37,319 nt of DNA from an uncultured Ectothiorhodospiraceae bacterium (GCA_947260005.1 CAMYOL010000052.1:1-37319), one strand, 5' to 3'; shown: positions 1-9,837, numbered from the stretch's first letter. The notes: generated by a model not told the origin, from the sequence alone. Numbers and translations: made by a program.

Positions 1-1
1 G

Positions 2-736
2 GTGTTAAGCGCGTCGAAAGATCCGGTGGTTGCGGGTGAGACGTTTACGCTGAATGTGGACGTGGGCAATACGAGTGCGGGAACGTTAACGAACCTGCAG
101 ATGACCACGTTGTTACCGGCCGGGGTCAGTGTGGATGCGATCAGTGATGGCGGCACGGAAGTGAATCCAGGTGAAGTGGTTTGGAACAACACCAGTCTGG
201 CGGTGGGGGCCACCTTGCATCGGGAAATCACGGTAACAGCAAACGGTGTAACAGCAGGTGAGTTACTTAGAATGAGAGCAGAACTTATTCATGATGGAGG
301 CTCAGAAATTGATAATAACTCTGAGTTAACGGTTTCTGTCTCTGCCATTTCATCACCTTTATCGGTAGTGATAGGCGCGACACCAGATCCGGTTGCAGCT
401 AATAATCCACTGTTATACACAATTACTGTTACTAATAATTCTGCTCAAACCGTTGATGCAATAAACTTAACATTACGAGTGCCTCCTGAAATAAATTTCA
501 ATGCACTTACCGATGCTGCGCCAGATGCAGTATGCAGTGGCAACATCTGTAATCAGAATGATGAAGCGGTATGGGATCTAGGTTCAATTACCGCAGGAGC
601 TAGTCAGGTGATTACAATAGATGCGAATGTTGTCGCTTCATTGAATAGCGGCTCATTAATTGTTGCCCCGGTTCGTGTGACGGCGGTAGGATTATCCAAT
701 GTAATTAATTTACAAAATATAACGGGTATTCAATAA
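2..736 (+). CDS. C-terminal part of a DUF11/CARDB-type repeat surface protein (5' truncated by the window)
   Basis: The reading frame is open from the window edge, so the gene starts outside; the GTG at position 2 need not be a start. Two immunoglobulin-like repeats of about 115 residues are visible, each with the DUF11-style pattern: a D-P-V segment, then a T-V-N-T-like strand (VGNTSAG, VTNNSAQ), a P-x-G/P-E turn, and a 'VVWNN' or 'AVWDLGSI' strand followed by 'G-A-t'. Such repeats form extracellular stalks or adhesins. No cell-wall anchor, transmembrane segment or autotransporter barrel is seen at the C-terminus, so export may depend on N-terminal signals not in the window. The second repeat carries a Cys pair (CSGNIC). 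GC content and codon choice change sharply near nucleotide 236, inside the first repeat. A strong terminator follows 30 bases after the stop. Confidence 0.75.
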   Translation: MLSASKDPVVAGETFTLNVDVGNTSAGTLTNLQMTTLLPAGVSVDAISDGGTEVNPGEVVWNNTSLAVGATLHREITVTANGVTAGELLRMRAELIHDGGSEIDNNSELTVSVSAISSPLSVVIGATPDPVAANNPLLYTITVTNNSAQTVDAINLTLRVPPEINFNALTDAAPDAVCSGNICNQNDEAVWDLGSITAGASQVITIDANVVASLNSGSLIVAPVRVTAVGLSNVINLQNITGIQ

Positions 737-765
737 ATTGTAATAATTTAAAACTTTTACACGAT

Positions 766-801
766 AAAGAGGCGCATCATAATGATGCGCCTCTTTTATT
801 T
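766..801 (+). terminator. Rho-independent terminator after the DUF11 gene
   Basis: A near-perfect inverted repeat (766-780 against 782-796) gives a GC-rich stem with core GAGGCGC/GCGCCTC, closed by a small loop and followed by TTTTATTTT. It directly follows the stop at 736. Confidence 0.85.
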
Positions 802-896
802 TAAAAGCTTGAATCACGAAAAGAGTTAAGTAGGCCCGGACCAGTTTGATTTTTCAATAGTGTTTTTTCTATGACCGTAAGTCATTAATATAACTC

Positions 897-2021
897 TTAA
901 TCCACACTATCAAAAATCATGACCACGTAAGTTGCAAACAAGGCGAGATGTACGGCTCCAAGTAGAAAGTTGGTGCGCTGACTAATGAAGGTTACCAGGC
1001 TAACTGCCAATGTTAGTGTTAATAGCACTGTATCCGTTGTTCCAAGTCCTAGCACGATGCGTTCTCCCGATACCCAACTGATAATCAGCACTGCGGGTAT
1101 GGTTAGACCAATCGTCGCTAACGCCGAGCCCAAGGCTATATTGACAGAGCGTTGCAGCTGATTATCCCGTGCCGCTTGAATGGCACTTAATGCTTCCGGT
1201 GTGAGTATCAAAGCGGCCACTAAAAAACCACCCAACGCCAGTGGCGCACCGGATGTGGCAATGCCAAAGTTTACATAGGTAGCGAGCATCTTTGAGAGCA
1301 ATACAATGGGTAATAACGAGGCTAACAAGCCAATTGTATGAAAGGGTATTGTTTTAATCACAAACTGATGGTGATGACTGGCATCATCTGTTTGCACACT
1401 ATCTTGGTCAACCTCTTTAGGCTGTTGGAATATGTCACTATGTGTGATCGTTTGTACTGCGAGGAAGATAAGATAAAGGATAATCGCCAGGGCAGTCAAA
1501 TACCCTGCTTGTAATGGTGAAAGCTCACCAGTCGGCGCAGACGGACTATAGCTCGGTAAAACCAGACCCAGGATCGCTAGTGGCAGCAGTACCGCAAGAT
1601 AAGCATTTGCACCTTGCAGGTTATAGACTTGATTACGATGACGCAGCCCGCCCATAATCAAACACAAACCAACCAATCCATTCAGTACAATCATCAGTAC
1701 TGAAAACATCGTATCACGAGCCAGCGTAGGTTGATCTGCACCAGAAATCATTACCGCCGCAATCACGGCGACTTCAATACCGATCACGGACAAGGTCAAT
1801 ATTAATGTACCGTAAGGTTCGCCCAGAATCGTGGCGAGAGATTCCGCATGCCGGACGACACTGAATGCACCCCAGAGCATAACGAAAAATAAAATGCCAA
1901 GGGGTAATATCGATAATTCAAGCCCCAGTGCTTCCGGTGCCAACATATCGCCGAATATCATAAATAGTATTAGCGTAATGAATCCTGCAACCGTTGCAAT
2001 TTCTTGTTTAAGCGTGTCCAT
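897..2021 (-). CDS. chaA: ChaA-type Ca2+(Na+/K+)/H+ antiporter
   Basis: This 374-residue integral membrane protein, close in length to E. coli ChaA, has about eleven hydrophobic segments in two halves separated by a short hydrophilic loop (about residues 193-215, with HHH). This is the CaCA-superfamily layout. The first half carries GEPYGTLILTLSVIGIEVAV, matching the conserved alpha-1 motif with its essential acidic residue. The second half carries LTPEALSAIQAARDNQLQRS, matching alpha-2. It probably exports Ca2+, Na+ or K+ in exchange for protons across the inner membrane. An in-frame TAA six bases upstream fixes the ATG as the earliest start. The only AAGGAG lies about 18 bases upstream, farther than usual. 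It converges on the DUF11 gene. Confidence 0.9.
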   Translation of the reverse strand: MDTLKQEIATVAGFITLILFMIFGDMLAPEALGLELSILPLGILFFVMLWGAFSVVRHAESLATILGEPYGTLILTLSVIGIEVAVIAAVMISGADQPTLARDTMFSVLMIVLNGLVGLCLIMGGLRHRNQVYNLQGANAYLAVLLPLAILGLVLPSYSPSAPTGELSPLQAGYLTALAIILYLIFLAVQTITHSDIFQQPKEVDQDSVQTDDASHHHQFVIKTIPFHTIGLLASLLPIVLLSKMLATYVNFGIATSGAPLALGGFLVAALILTPEALSAIQAARDNQLQRSVNIALGSALATIGLTIPAVLIISWVSGERIVLGLGTTDTVLLTLTLAVSLVTFISQRTNFLLGAVHLALFATYVVMIFDSVD

Positions 2022-2326
2022 GAGTTATTTTATTTTTCACTCCTTATATTCTTAAAATTATTATGCAGCTTCCGAAATCATTATGGATAAATAGACTTTT
2101 TAAGAATTATTTGATTCTTTAGTCACACTTGGATTCTATAAATCTAAGTTTAATTTAGTTAAAGCTAATATTAGTATTAAATAATAGTGTTCTTAAGTTA
2201 TCGTTATTAAGTATAAAATTATAATACTATTGGATCTAAATAATACTACTTGTCACATTATAGTTTATATTATTAATACCTGGCCCCATGATTTGTTTAC
2301 TTTCAAAACTAATGAAGGAGCATTTC
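2022..2326. other. AT-rich divergent intergenic region
   Basis: Very AT-rich spacer between the divergent antiporter gene and the small secreted-protein gene. A TTGTCA at 2250-2255 followed by TA-rich sequence could be a promoter for the rightward genes, but no convincing -10 is spaced correctly. I see no gene here. Confidence 0.5.
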
Positions 2327-2668
2327 ATGAAAAGAAAAATTCTGGCAATCAGCCTCATTTCAACGGTTGCTTTTGCCACTCCAGTGTTCGCAGCGGGTAG
2401 CGGGGAACATGCCTCAGGTTCGGTTCGTCACTCAGGAATGGCGGTCAGTCATGCCGGGGCCAGCGGGGTTAAGCTTGTTGCTGGCGTTGTCGCGGTTCCC
2501 TTTAAAGCGCTTGGAGCAATTGGAAATCTTTCCGGTCAAGCAGGGGATAGCATGCTTGATTTTGCGACGGGCGATAATGAACAAGGGCTCGAGATCTCTG
2601 AGGAGTCGGTTACAGCCGGTCCATCACCCAAGCAAGCGATGCAACTATCAGATAATGTGGATTTGTAG
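2327..2668 (+). CDS. Small secreted protein encoded with DUF2145
   Basis: A 113-residue protein. The start at 2327 is chosen because GAAGGAG sits seven bases before it and the resulting N-terminus is a clean Sec signal peptide (MKRKILAISL..., cleavage near FA-AGSGEHAS). The mature part is short and rich in Gly, Ser and Ala, with a His-containing stretch (EHASGSVRHSGMAVSHAG), a hydrophobic glycine-rich helix (VKLVAGVVAVPFKALGAIG) and an acidic tail. I recognise it only as the small partner often found beside DUF2145 genes. Its stop overlaps the next start by one base (TAGTG), so the two are translationally coupled and probably work together in the envelope. Function unknown. Confidence 0.8.
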   Translation: MKRKILAISLISTVAFATPVFAAGSGEHASGSVRHSGMAVSHAGASGVKLVAGVVAVPFKALGAIGNLSGQAGDSMLDFATGDNEQGLEISEESVTAGPSPKQAMQLSDNVDL

Positions 2669-3456
2669 TGAAAACATTGTCTAAAATATTGGTAATTGGT
2701 GTAACGTTGTTAACACCTTTAACTTCGAATGCCGTCAGTCAACAGACTGACGGCGATCCCATCTATGATACAGCAACGATAAAGGTCTTCTCCAAAAAAG
2801 TCGAAAAGAGAGCGGCAAAACATCACGCCAGAGTATTTCTAATTGCTCGAGTGGGGCGACCCAAATCCTCTCTTCCAGATGAGATAAATTATACTCACAT
2901 GGGAATTGCTATCTATTCCTTAATCACTTTAGATGACGGTCGTAAAGTACCTGGATATGCGATTCATAGTTTGTATCAAAATGACGAGGAATTAAATAAA
3001 AGTTTTTTACAGATCGATTATCCAATCGATTTTTTTACCAACGTCTATGATTTGAAAGCGGGAATCTTGATTCCAAATGAAGAATTGCAAAAGCGTTTGC
3101 ATAAAGTTGTATTATCTCAAACTTACACTAAACTCCATAATCCAAATTATTCGGCCATTTCGAATCCCTTTACGACAGAGTTTCAGAATTGCACAGAACA
3201 CACTCTGGATCTAATTCAATCGGCTATCTACCAAACTGAAGATCTATCGATTATAAAAGCAAGAACGAAAGAATATTTCAAACCTCAAACCGTAAAAGTG
3301 AATCCATTCAGGCTCTTGTTTGGCTCGATATTCAGTGAAGATATCTATTTGCGGGATCACAATGACGATGATGTTGCAACCGCAACTTTTACAAGTTTAG
3401 GTGCCTATTTGCAAGAAAATGATCTGTTGGATGCCTGGTTTACCGTTGAGCCATAG
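2668..3456 (+). CDS. DUF2145 family exported protein
   Basis: A 262-residue protein starting at a GTG that overlaps the preceding stop by one base. The N-terminus is a Sec signal peptide (cleavage near SNA-VSQQ). The body matches DUF2145: ARVFLIARVGRP, then INYTHMGIAIYS, VPGYAIHSLYQ, PIDFFTNVYDLKAGILIP, a NPNYSAISNPF segment and FQNCTEHTLDL. The conserved His in YTHMG and Cys in QNCTEH are arranged as in permuted NlpC/P60-like papain-fold enzymes. I infer a possible thiol hydrolase or amidase acting on envelope substrates, but no activity is established that I know of. Full length for the family. Confidence 0.85.
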   Translation: MKTLSKILVIGVTLLTPLTSNAVSQQTDGDPIYDTATIKVFSKKVEKRAAKHHARVFLIARVGRPKSSLPDEINYTHMGIAIYSLITLDDGRKVPGYAIHSLYQNDEELNKSFLQIDYPIDFFTNVYDLKAGILIPNEELQKRLHKVVLSQTYTKLHNPNYSAISNPFTTEFQNCTEHTLDLIQSAIYQTEDLSIIKARTKEYFKPQTVKVNPFRLLFGSIFSEDIYLRDHNDDDVATATFTSLGAYLQENDLLDAWFTVEP

Positions 3457-3858
3457 GTATTTAGACTATGTGACTTTGTTGAAATCATGAGAAAAAAGAT
3501 TGGAAAACATATGCTACTGAAAATTAAAAAACTGTTCACCATCGACTACCAATTATAAACATTTATTCTTAGCCATTTTTTCCAATCTAAGATTTCCCAA
3601 TCACGGATTTGAAGTGACGCATCAACGTTAATTCAAACGAGCACACTCGTTCTTTTCAATACAGAAATCCTTGCTATGCAAGAGCAGGGAGTGGATAAAT
3701 ACGTTTATTCTGCTTATATTTTAGCTATCTAAGTAATAATTCTAGTCTGATCACTTATAATTTTGAATCATTTACATGTATTATGATAGTCGCTAAAAAT
3801 CACAAGACCCTAATAAATATATAATCATTGTCTAATAATTAAAAAAAAGGAAAATCAA
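3457..3858. other. Intergenic region without recognisable gene
   Basis: About 400 AT-rich bases. An 11-bp inverted repeat (3497-3507 and 3577-3587) is separated by 69 bases and may be chance. The last 20 bases supply the ribosome binding site (AAGGAAAA) of the next gene. I see no RNA gene, repeat family member or gene remnant. Confidence 0.5.
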
Positions 3859-5697
3859 ATGCCACTGAATGATGATGCTACAAATCTATTCGAGTGTTTG
3901 CCTGACAAAAATCAAACATTATCCCGTGAACTCAATGCCTATTTTGATAGCTTGAGACAACAAGGTGATATCGAAGCAGATGCTTTAGTCTATGATACCT
4001 TTGGCCAACCTAAGCAACAAAATAGAATTGCATTTAACCACTTATTAGATCTTACCGATACACTTTCGAAAAATCCCGAACTTGCATTAAACACAGAAAC
4101 GTTAACGGCACAGGAATTAAAGGAATATCCCGATGAGTTAATCAAGTATTTTGGTCCAGCAGAAGCACCGGACTGGGTCGATGAAGAAAAACTTAAGCTT
4201 AGTGGTGAGCTTTGGCAAAAAGATATGTTAGCTATCATCAGCGTGCTTTATTCCATCAGTCTTCCAGCCTGCTATTTAATGAAAAATGGTATTCCTGCGT
4301 TATATCAAACGGCGAAACTTACTTCAAAACGATATATTTATCAGCGCATATATGAAACCGGTATTATGCTTGATGCGGTGCTTTCTCCCAATGGACTGGA
4401 TGTCATACATGATATTGATCACTCAGTTGATGAGCATTTTTCAGAAGCCATGATAAAAATGGATCCAGATGGTCAGTGGACTAAACGTGGCCGCAGTATG
4501 GTACGTAAGGCCACCGCAACCGAGCATCTCAATATTACCGAATTAGAAGGGCACCTTGAAAGCTCACATCAGTCCAGGCAAAAATCAAAACGCTATATAT
4601 ATGGCAGGGGTTATGTCACTGCGAAAAAAATCCGATTTTTACATGCCACTATGCGCCTCATGCTGATGAATCCGGAATTATTTCCTGCGCACAATCATGC
4701 AAAGAGCAAAAATAATTTTACCGAAGCATTAAGCTTTGTCGAAGAGCCTTATGATGCCGCTAAGCTTGGTAAACCTGTGAATCAGGAAGATTTAGCCTAT
4801 ACGCTTTTAACCTTTGGCTATTGTATTGCCAATGGCCTGGAAAAGTTAGGTCGTAAATGGACGCTTAAGGAAAAAGAAGCCTTTCTTCATACATGGAAAG
4901 TGATTGGTCATACCATTGGTATTCAAGATAATCTCATTACCGATAATTGGGATGACGCTGAAAAATTATTTATCACTATTCAAAAACGCCAGGCTGGCGA
5001 GTCTGAGCAAGCAAAAGTTTTGACTTCGACATTGCTTAATTTTTTCGAAGATTACCTGCCTCACTATTTTAATATCAATAAAGGTATGGCTGCCCGCCTT
5101 ATTCTAAAACAACTTGGTGATAAGCAAACGGCAATGATAATGCCAGCAGACTACATAAAGGCCAGTGGTGGTTTTATTACGGTTATTTTATATGCTGTGA
5201 GTATGTTGGTATTTAAAATTTATTTTCGAGTCCGTCGATATCTCTATAAACTACCCGTAATATCCAGTTTCTTTGAAAAGACATTTTATGAAACCGGACT
5301 TGAGCTGGTAGATAGTTGGCGAGGTGTTTATAGTCGTAAACCATTCTATATTGCCAAAGATGCAAACGAATGGGAGATTAAGCAAGGGGTCAACCCATCA
5401 TTTCTAAAAAAATTAACCCGTTGGCGCCATAAGCTTTTCAATACGATTGGTCTCGGTATTGGATCGATCATAATCTCATTTATAAGTGTTTTGATTTATG
5501 CTTTTTCCGTAATAATCGAGGAGCATAAGTATGAAACCATTAGTGGTTGGGTGAGCCTGGGAATGGTCGTATTTGGCCTGTATATATTGCGCTACCGTGT
5601 TAAAAAAGTTTGTCAATCTCGACCTTTAATTGAAAATCATTCACGCGTAGAAATAGCTATAGAACAAGTAAAAGCGCAAGCAAAAGCACAAGAATAA
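3859..5697 (+). CDS. Membrane-anchored DUF2236 oxygenase (Lcp/MpaB family)
   Basis: A 612-residue protein. Residues about 120-420 match the mpaB/latex-clearing-protein oxygenase domain: a hydrophobic start (MLAIISVLYSISLPACYL), YQRIYETG, KIRFLHATMRLML (residues 258-270) and LHTWKVIGHTIGI (343-355). Characterised Lcp proteins are b-type haem enzymes that cleave polyisoprene. By analogy His262, with nearby Arg/Lys residues, is a candidate haem ligand (inference). There is no Sec or Tat signal. Instead hydrophobic segments follow near residues 438-456, 530-552 and 562-577, with a charged Gln/Ala/Lys tail, so the catalytic domain is probably tethered to the inner membrane on the cytoplasmic side. 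Substrate unknown. AAGGAAAA precedes the ATG. It converges on the cyclase/ATPase gene, with 25 bases between the stops. Confidence 0.8.
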   Translation: MPLNDDATNLFECLPDKNQTLSRELNAYFDSLRQQGDIEADALVYDTFGQPKQQNRIAFNHLLDLTDTLSKNPELALNTETLTAQELKEYPDELIKYFGPAEAPDWVDEEKLKLSGELWQKDMLAIISVLYSISLPACYLMKNGIPALYQTAKLTSKRYIYQRIYETGIMLDAVLSPNGLDVIHDIDHSVDEHFSEAMIKMDPDGQWTKRGRSMVRKATATEHLNITELEGHLESSHQSRQKSKRYIYGRGYVTAKKIRFLHATMRLMLMNPELFPAHNHAKSKNNFTEALSFVEEPYDAAKLGKPVNQEDLAYTLLTFGYCIANGLEKLGRKWTLKEKEAFLHTWKVIGHTIGIQDNLITDNWDDAEKLFITIQKRQAGESEQAKVLTSTLLNFFEDYLPHYFNINKGMAARLILKQLGDKQTAMIMPADYIKASGGFITVILYAVSMLVFKIYFRVRRYLYKLPVISSFFEKTFYETGLELVDSWRGVYSRKPFYIAKDANEWEIKQGVNPSFLKKLTRWRHKLFNTIGLGIGSIIISFISVLIYAFSVIIEEHKYETISGWVSLGMVVFGLYILRYRVKKVCQSRPLIENHSRVEIAIEQVKAQAKAQE

Positions 5698-5722
5698 TTG
5701 AAGGCTTGGGTTTTAGATCAAG

Positions 5723-8700
5723 TCAAGCTTGGAGAGGCTGTTGTAACTCGTTAAGCAATACATCAGCTTCTTGTAAATCTGGTAACGACATGTCAGTTGA
5801 TATTTTCTCACGTGCTTGTTGTAAAATACGTAGTGCTGACTGTTTGTTACTTTTTCCGTCTATTCTCGTATAACTTGATGCTGCGCGTAATAATAGCATT
5901 GGTACATTTTGTTCTGTCGCTATATTAACTGCATTAAGAAAATGACTTTCAGCTGCTTGAGCATTATCCATCTGCTGATAAGTTTCACCAAGTAAACGAT
6001 GAATGTCTGCAAGCCAGAATTTTTCACCCGTTTGCTCCGCGACTAAAATTGCTTCTTGTAAACATGTTTGAGCGCGTTCAAGCTCATTAGCCTGTAAGCA
6101 GGTGTCTGCTTCAATCGACAACTGTAAAGTCTGGCTTAAGTTTGCCCCTGCACCGCGGTAGTTTTGCAGACCACTTGAAATCGAATTTAAGCCTGCAACG
6201 GTGTCACCTTTACTGGCCTGCGCCCAGCCTGCAATGACGGAACCCAGCGTCACCCAGAAAAAACCGTGTTCTGACGATAATGAAATAACCTCATCAGCCA
6301 AAGTGGCGGCGCTATCAACCTGACGCAACATATAATGTAGCCAGGCCGAAAAATTCAATGCATACGCAATACTAAAGGGATGTTCGATTTTTCTAGCCAG
6401 TGCAATCGCATCATTACTTTTACTCAATGCTTGATCTGGCTTACCCATCAACCATAGTGCTAAACCCATATAAACCAGATTGCCAACGCTGCTATCCTGC
6501 CCACATATATAAGTGAAAGCACGATCACGATCAGGCGCATCCAACTGCTCAGCACGCAGCATATAGTTATAGGCATTGTTTACATCACCACTAAAATATT
6601 CGGTAAGTCCAAGTGCAACCATGGCCTCGAGTTGCATAAGCGTATTATCTTTATTTTCTGCTGCGGATAACATAGCTTGTGCACTGTCTCTTGCTTCATC
6701 CAATTCTGCACGCACTACATAGAAGGCATACAATCCCCATAAAATCTGGTATTGTTCAGGAATATCGCCCATCTTTTTAGAGAGTTCACTGGCACGATGA
6801 TAAACGGTTTTTACCTCATGCGATGCATAACCGGTGGTGGCACAATAGGCTGCACCGACTGAAGCGCATAATCGTAGTTCACGTAACCAATTTTCTTTGC
6901 TTTCCGGTAATGATTTCAGTAGGACCATCCCTTGTTTATAATGGCTAATGGCTTCTACATTTGCGGATTGTTCTAATGCCTTTTGTTCTGCAATTAACCA
7001 CCAATCAATTGCCTGCTCAATTTGACCTGCTTCAGTAAAATGATAAGCGAGATATTCAGGGCGTTCGCGTACAATGTCTGGATAATCTGTCTCAAGTATT
7101 TGTGCAAATTTCTTATGTACGACTTGACGGCGGCTTTTGAGCATAGACGATATTGCCGCTTCATGAATCAAAGCATGCCTGAATATGTAAAGGATTTCTG
7201 TACCGAAACCACGTTGCGATAGCAATTCTGCTTCAATAAGTTGATTGATATGCGTTTGTAATAATTCAGGTTTAAAGTTAGAAATTGATAATAACATTTC
7301 GAAGCTGAATTCACGCCCGATGATCGAGGCCAATTGAGCGACTTCTTTTGCCTGTCCTAAACTATCAAGCCGTGCATTTAACAAATCTTGTAAAGTGGAA
7401 GGAATGCTTAAACTTGCGAGATTGCCTATTAATTGAAAACCTCCATTCACTTCTTTTACCATACTGGAATTAATTACCATTTTAGTTAATTCTTCAACAA
7501 AAAGAGGTACCCCGTCTGTTTTCGTTACGATTTCATCTATCAATACTTGAGGCAGACTACGATTATTAGTTAGCCGATTAACCATTGAAATAATTTCTGA
7601 ACGATTTAAATGGGTCAGGTTAAACTGAACTAAATTTGAACGCGTATACCAGGGTATGTCGAAGCTTGGTCGACAGGTTAAAAATACAAATATTTTATGC
7701 GCTTGTTCTTGCAGGATAAGCATATCAAGAAATTCAAGTGTGGATGGATCGAGCCAGTGCAAATCTTCTACAACAAATAATAAGGGACGCTCCTGGGATA
7801 ATTTTTGCAGTAATTCAAATACCATCTCCAGTGTTCTTTTCTTTTTAAAATCGGCTGGTAAAGCAGGTTCAACGTAATTATTTATTAGAGGTATATTTAG
7901 CAGAGAAGCAAACAGTGGAATATAGTCTTTTAAACTAAAATTATATTTAGTTAATAATGTTTCCATTTTTTTATAGCGTTCTTCAGAAGAATCACTCGCC
8001 GCAAACTCAAATGTACTGTGTAACATCTCAATAATAGGACGCAACACGCTGGTTTCAGAAAAAGCCTTACCATTTGCACATAGGTAATGATGGCTGGAAT
8101 TATCTAACTGATCGATAAAGGCCTGCATTAATCGAGATTTACCAACACCACCTTCACCTTTCAATAACACAACTTGGCCACCACCATCGGTCACCTTATT
8201 CCACAAAAGTGATAATTGTTCTATTTCATTTTCTCGACCTACAATCGGCAATAATGCCCCCTGACGAAGCGCGACATCAATTCGATCCCGGGCATTGTTT
8301 TCTTTTATAACTTGATAAATTTCAACCGGCTGATTAATACCTTTAAGTGTATGTTGTCCCAGGGATTGTGTTTCAAAAAAACCGTGTGTTAAATTATGAG
8401 TTGTATCAGAAATGCAAACACTATTCAGTTTTGCAATATTTTGTAAACGGGCAGCAATATTAGGCGTCTTTCCCAGGGCTAATTGTTCGCGTTGTTCACC
8501 CGTTCCAATTTCACCAGTCACAACAAGGCCGGTATGAATTCCAATTCGAAGCGCTAATGATATGTTTTTTGTTGCCAGCTCTTTATTGAGTTTTTTAATT
8601 GCATCAATACAGCCAAGCGCACTATATACCGCCCGACGTGGATCATCTTCGTGAGCACGTGGATAACAAAAATAGACAAGAATACCGTCGCCTAAATATT

Positions 8701-9076
8701 GCGCGATATATCCGGAATAATGATTAATCACATCTGCACAAGTACTTTGATATTTCTGAATAATAGCGTGGAGTTCTTCCGGGTCCAGTGTGTCAGACAG
8801 TAATGTGGAGTCTGCTAAATCACAGAACATCACGGTGAGCTGTCGTCTCTCAGACGCGGCTACCATGTCGTTCGATACAGGGGAAGGCTTAGCGTTGGAT
8901 GTGCTCTCTATAATCGCCCCTTCATTTAAATTGTGGCCACACTTACCACAAAAATTAAAATCGGTAGGATTAGGATATTCACAGCTGGGGCAAATATTTA
9001 ATATTTCACGACCACAAGAACCGCAAAACTTCATACTGTCAGGGTTGGAAAATTTGCAATTTTGACAAATGCTCAT
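5723..9076 (-). CDS. Zinc-ribbon / class III nucleotidyl cyclase / AAA ATPase / TPR signalling protein
   Basis: About 1117 residues from the ATG (MSICQNC) preferred here. A GTG four codons upstream is possible but its Shine-Dalgarno spacing is poor. Domain order: two CxxC...CxxC zinc ribbons (residues about 4-50); a class III cyclase domain (about 77-258) with both metal-binding Asp residues (FCDLADST, YLGDG) and the NxxxR transition-state pair in TPNIAARL; an ATPase of the predicted-ATPase/AAA_16 type with Walker A GEGGVGKS (about 307-314) and Walker B LLFVVEDLHWLD; then a long TPR-like helical region to the C-terminus. It is likely a cytoplasmic regulator coupling cAMP/cGMP synthesis to ATP-dependent or protein-protein sensing. 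The architecture is known but the inputs are not. The catalytic residues I can check are present. Confidence 0.9.
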   Translation of the reverse strand: MSICQNCKFSNPDSMKFCGSCGREILNICPSCEYPNPTDFNFCGKCGHNLNEGAIIESTSNAKPSPVSNDMVAASERRQLTVMFCDLADSTLLSDTLDPEELHAIIQKYQSTCADVINHYSGYIAQYLGDGILVYFCYPRAHEDDPRRAVYSALGCIDAIKKLNKELATKNISLALRIGIHTGLVVTGEIGTGEQREQLALGKTPNIAARLQNIAKLNSVCISDTTHNLTHGFFETQSLGQHTLKGINQPVEIYQVIKENNARDRIDVALRQGALLPIVGRENEIEQLSLLWNKVTDGGGQVVLLKGEGGVGKSRLMQAFIDQLDNSSHHYLCANGKAFSETSVLRPIIEMLHSTFEFAASDSSEERYKKMETLLTKYNFSLKDYIPLFASLLNIPLINNYVEPALPADFKKKRTLEMVFELLQKLSQERPLLFVVEDLHWLDPSTLEFLDMLILQEQAHKIFVFLTCRPSFDIPWYTRSNLVQFNLTHLNRSEIISMVNRLTNNRSLPQVLIDEIVTKTDGVPLFVEELTKMVINSSMVKEVNGGFQLIGNLASLSIPSTLQDLLNARLDSLGQAKEVAQLASIIGREFSFEMLLSISNFKPELLQTHINQLIEAELLSQRGFGTEILYIFRHALIHEAAISSMLKSRRQVVHKKFAQILETDYPDIVRERPEYLAYHFTEAGQIEQAIDWWLIAEQKALEQSANVEAISHYKQGMVLLKSLPESKENWLRELRLCASVGAAYCATTGYASHEVKTVYHRASELSKKMGDIPEQYQILWGLYAFYVVRAELDEARDSAQAMLSAAENKDNTLMQLEAMVALGLTEYFSGDVNNAYNYMLRAEQLDAPDRDRAFTYICGQDSSVGNLVYMGLALWLMGKPDQALSKSNDAIALARKIEHPFSIAYALNFSAWLHYMLRQVDSAATLADEVISLSSEHGFFWVTLGSVIAGWAQASKGDTVAGLNSISSGLQNYRGAGANLSQTLQLSIEADTCLQANELERAQTCLQEAILVAEQTGEKFWLADIHRLLGETYQQMDNAQAAESHFLNAVNIATEQNVPMLLLRAASSYTRIDGKSNKQSALRILQQAREKISTDMSLPDLQEADVLLNELQQPLQA

Positions 9077-9837
9077 ATTTTTAATCACTTCTCACGCTGG
9101 GTAATTTTGTTGTCTAAGACAATCCCGTCGATATGTGGTATTTATGTTATCCCTACATAAATAATGGGCAATTATGTCATCATTTAATCAGTTAAACATA
9201 GAACAAAAAATGAATCCCGCGATTGAAGGGATAGCATTATTATAATCCGGACGGCTAGGTGGAGTATGGATTTTCATAATTTTAGACAAAACTATGTTGA
9301 GCTGATTGTTACTTCGTCAGAATCTGCGTCAAAGATTATAGTCGTTTTTAATTGCTGTTGATCAACCATCATGCAGCATCTTTAAATAATACGCTAATTA
9401 ATATAGTCATTTGAATGGTTTACCCATATTTACCCTGCCAAAACGCTGAATAATTGACCAATTCCCTGTCTAAGGCGGGTGTAAATTAGCGTAATTATTT
9501 TATTCCAATCCGTGAAATTTAATTCGCTCAATGAAAGATTGGTTCTACGTAGATTCCATCCTGAAAACACAAAAAAAACAACTTATCGCCGATGACAGTG
9601 TGAAGTTTCCCCTACGAGTATCTGGTTTCTGCCATATTTTAGTCTACTGGCTATCATATTGATTATAGGTGCATTTTATATGGATCGATATTTCACGACA
9701 AAAGTGGGTGGATACTTATAATTTTTAGACCTCATCACAAAAACGACACGTTATAGCTGTTATGAGTTATTCGGTGCGTAGGCGTATGGTCTACTCGAAT
9801 GACTATTTACCCCCATATTAGTAAGTAGAGGAAATCC
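9077..9837. other. Long intergenic region with eroded sequence
   Basis: About 760 bases without a convincing gene. The end nearest the cyclase gene should hold its promoter. A short frame at 9596-9721 encodes a hydrophobic segment and is listed separately as a possible remnant. The chemoreceptor scrap just beyond the lipoprotein gene supports the view that this neighbourhood has suffered deletions. Confidence 0.55.
9596..9721 (+). pseudogene. Possible remnant of a membrane-protein N-terminus
   Basis: A stop-to-stop frame without its own start encodes SIWFLPYFSLLAIILIIGAF followed by YMDRYFT: one transmembrane helix with a W-x-x-P start and an Asp just after the helix. The pattern resembles the first helix of DUF2254 membrane proteins, but the match rests on memory of a short motif. 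A second frame (ATG at 9531) runs through the same area and could represent the N-terminus before a frameshift. Very tentative. Confidence 0.25.

Noticed and set aside
3497-3587. Inverted repeat AGATTGGAAAA / TTTTCCAATCT
   Set aside because: An 11-bp match 69 bases apart in AT-rich sequence, with no T-run or conserved context, is compatible with chance.
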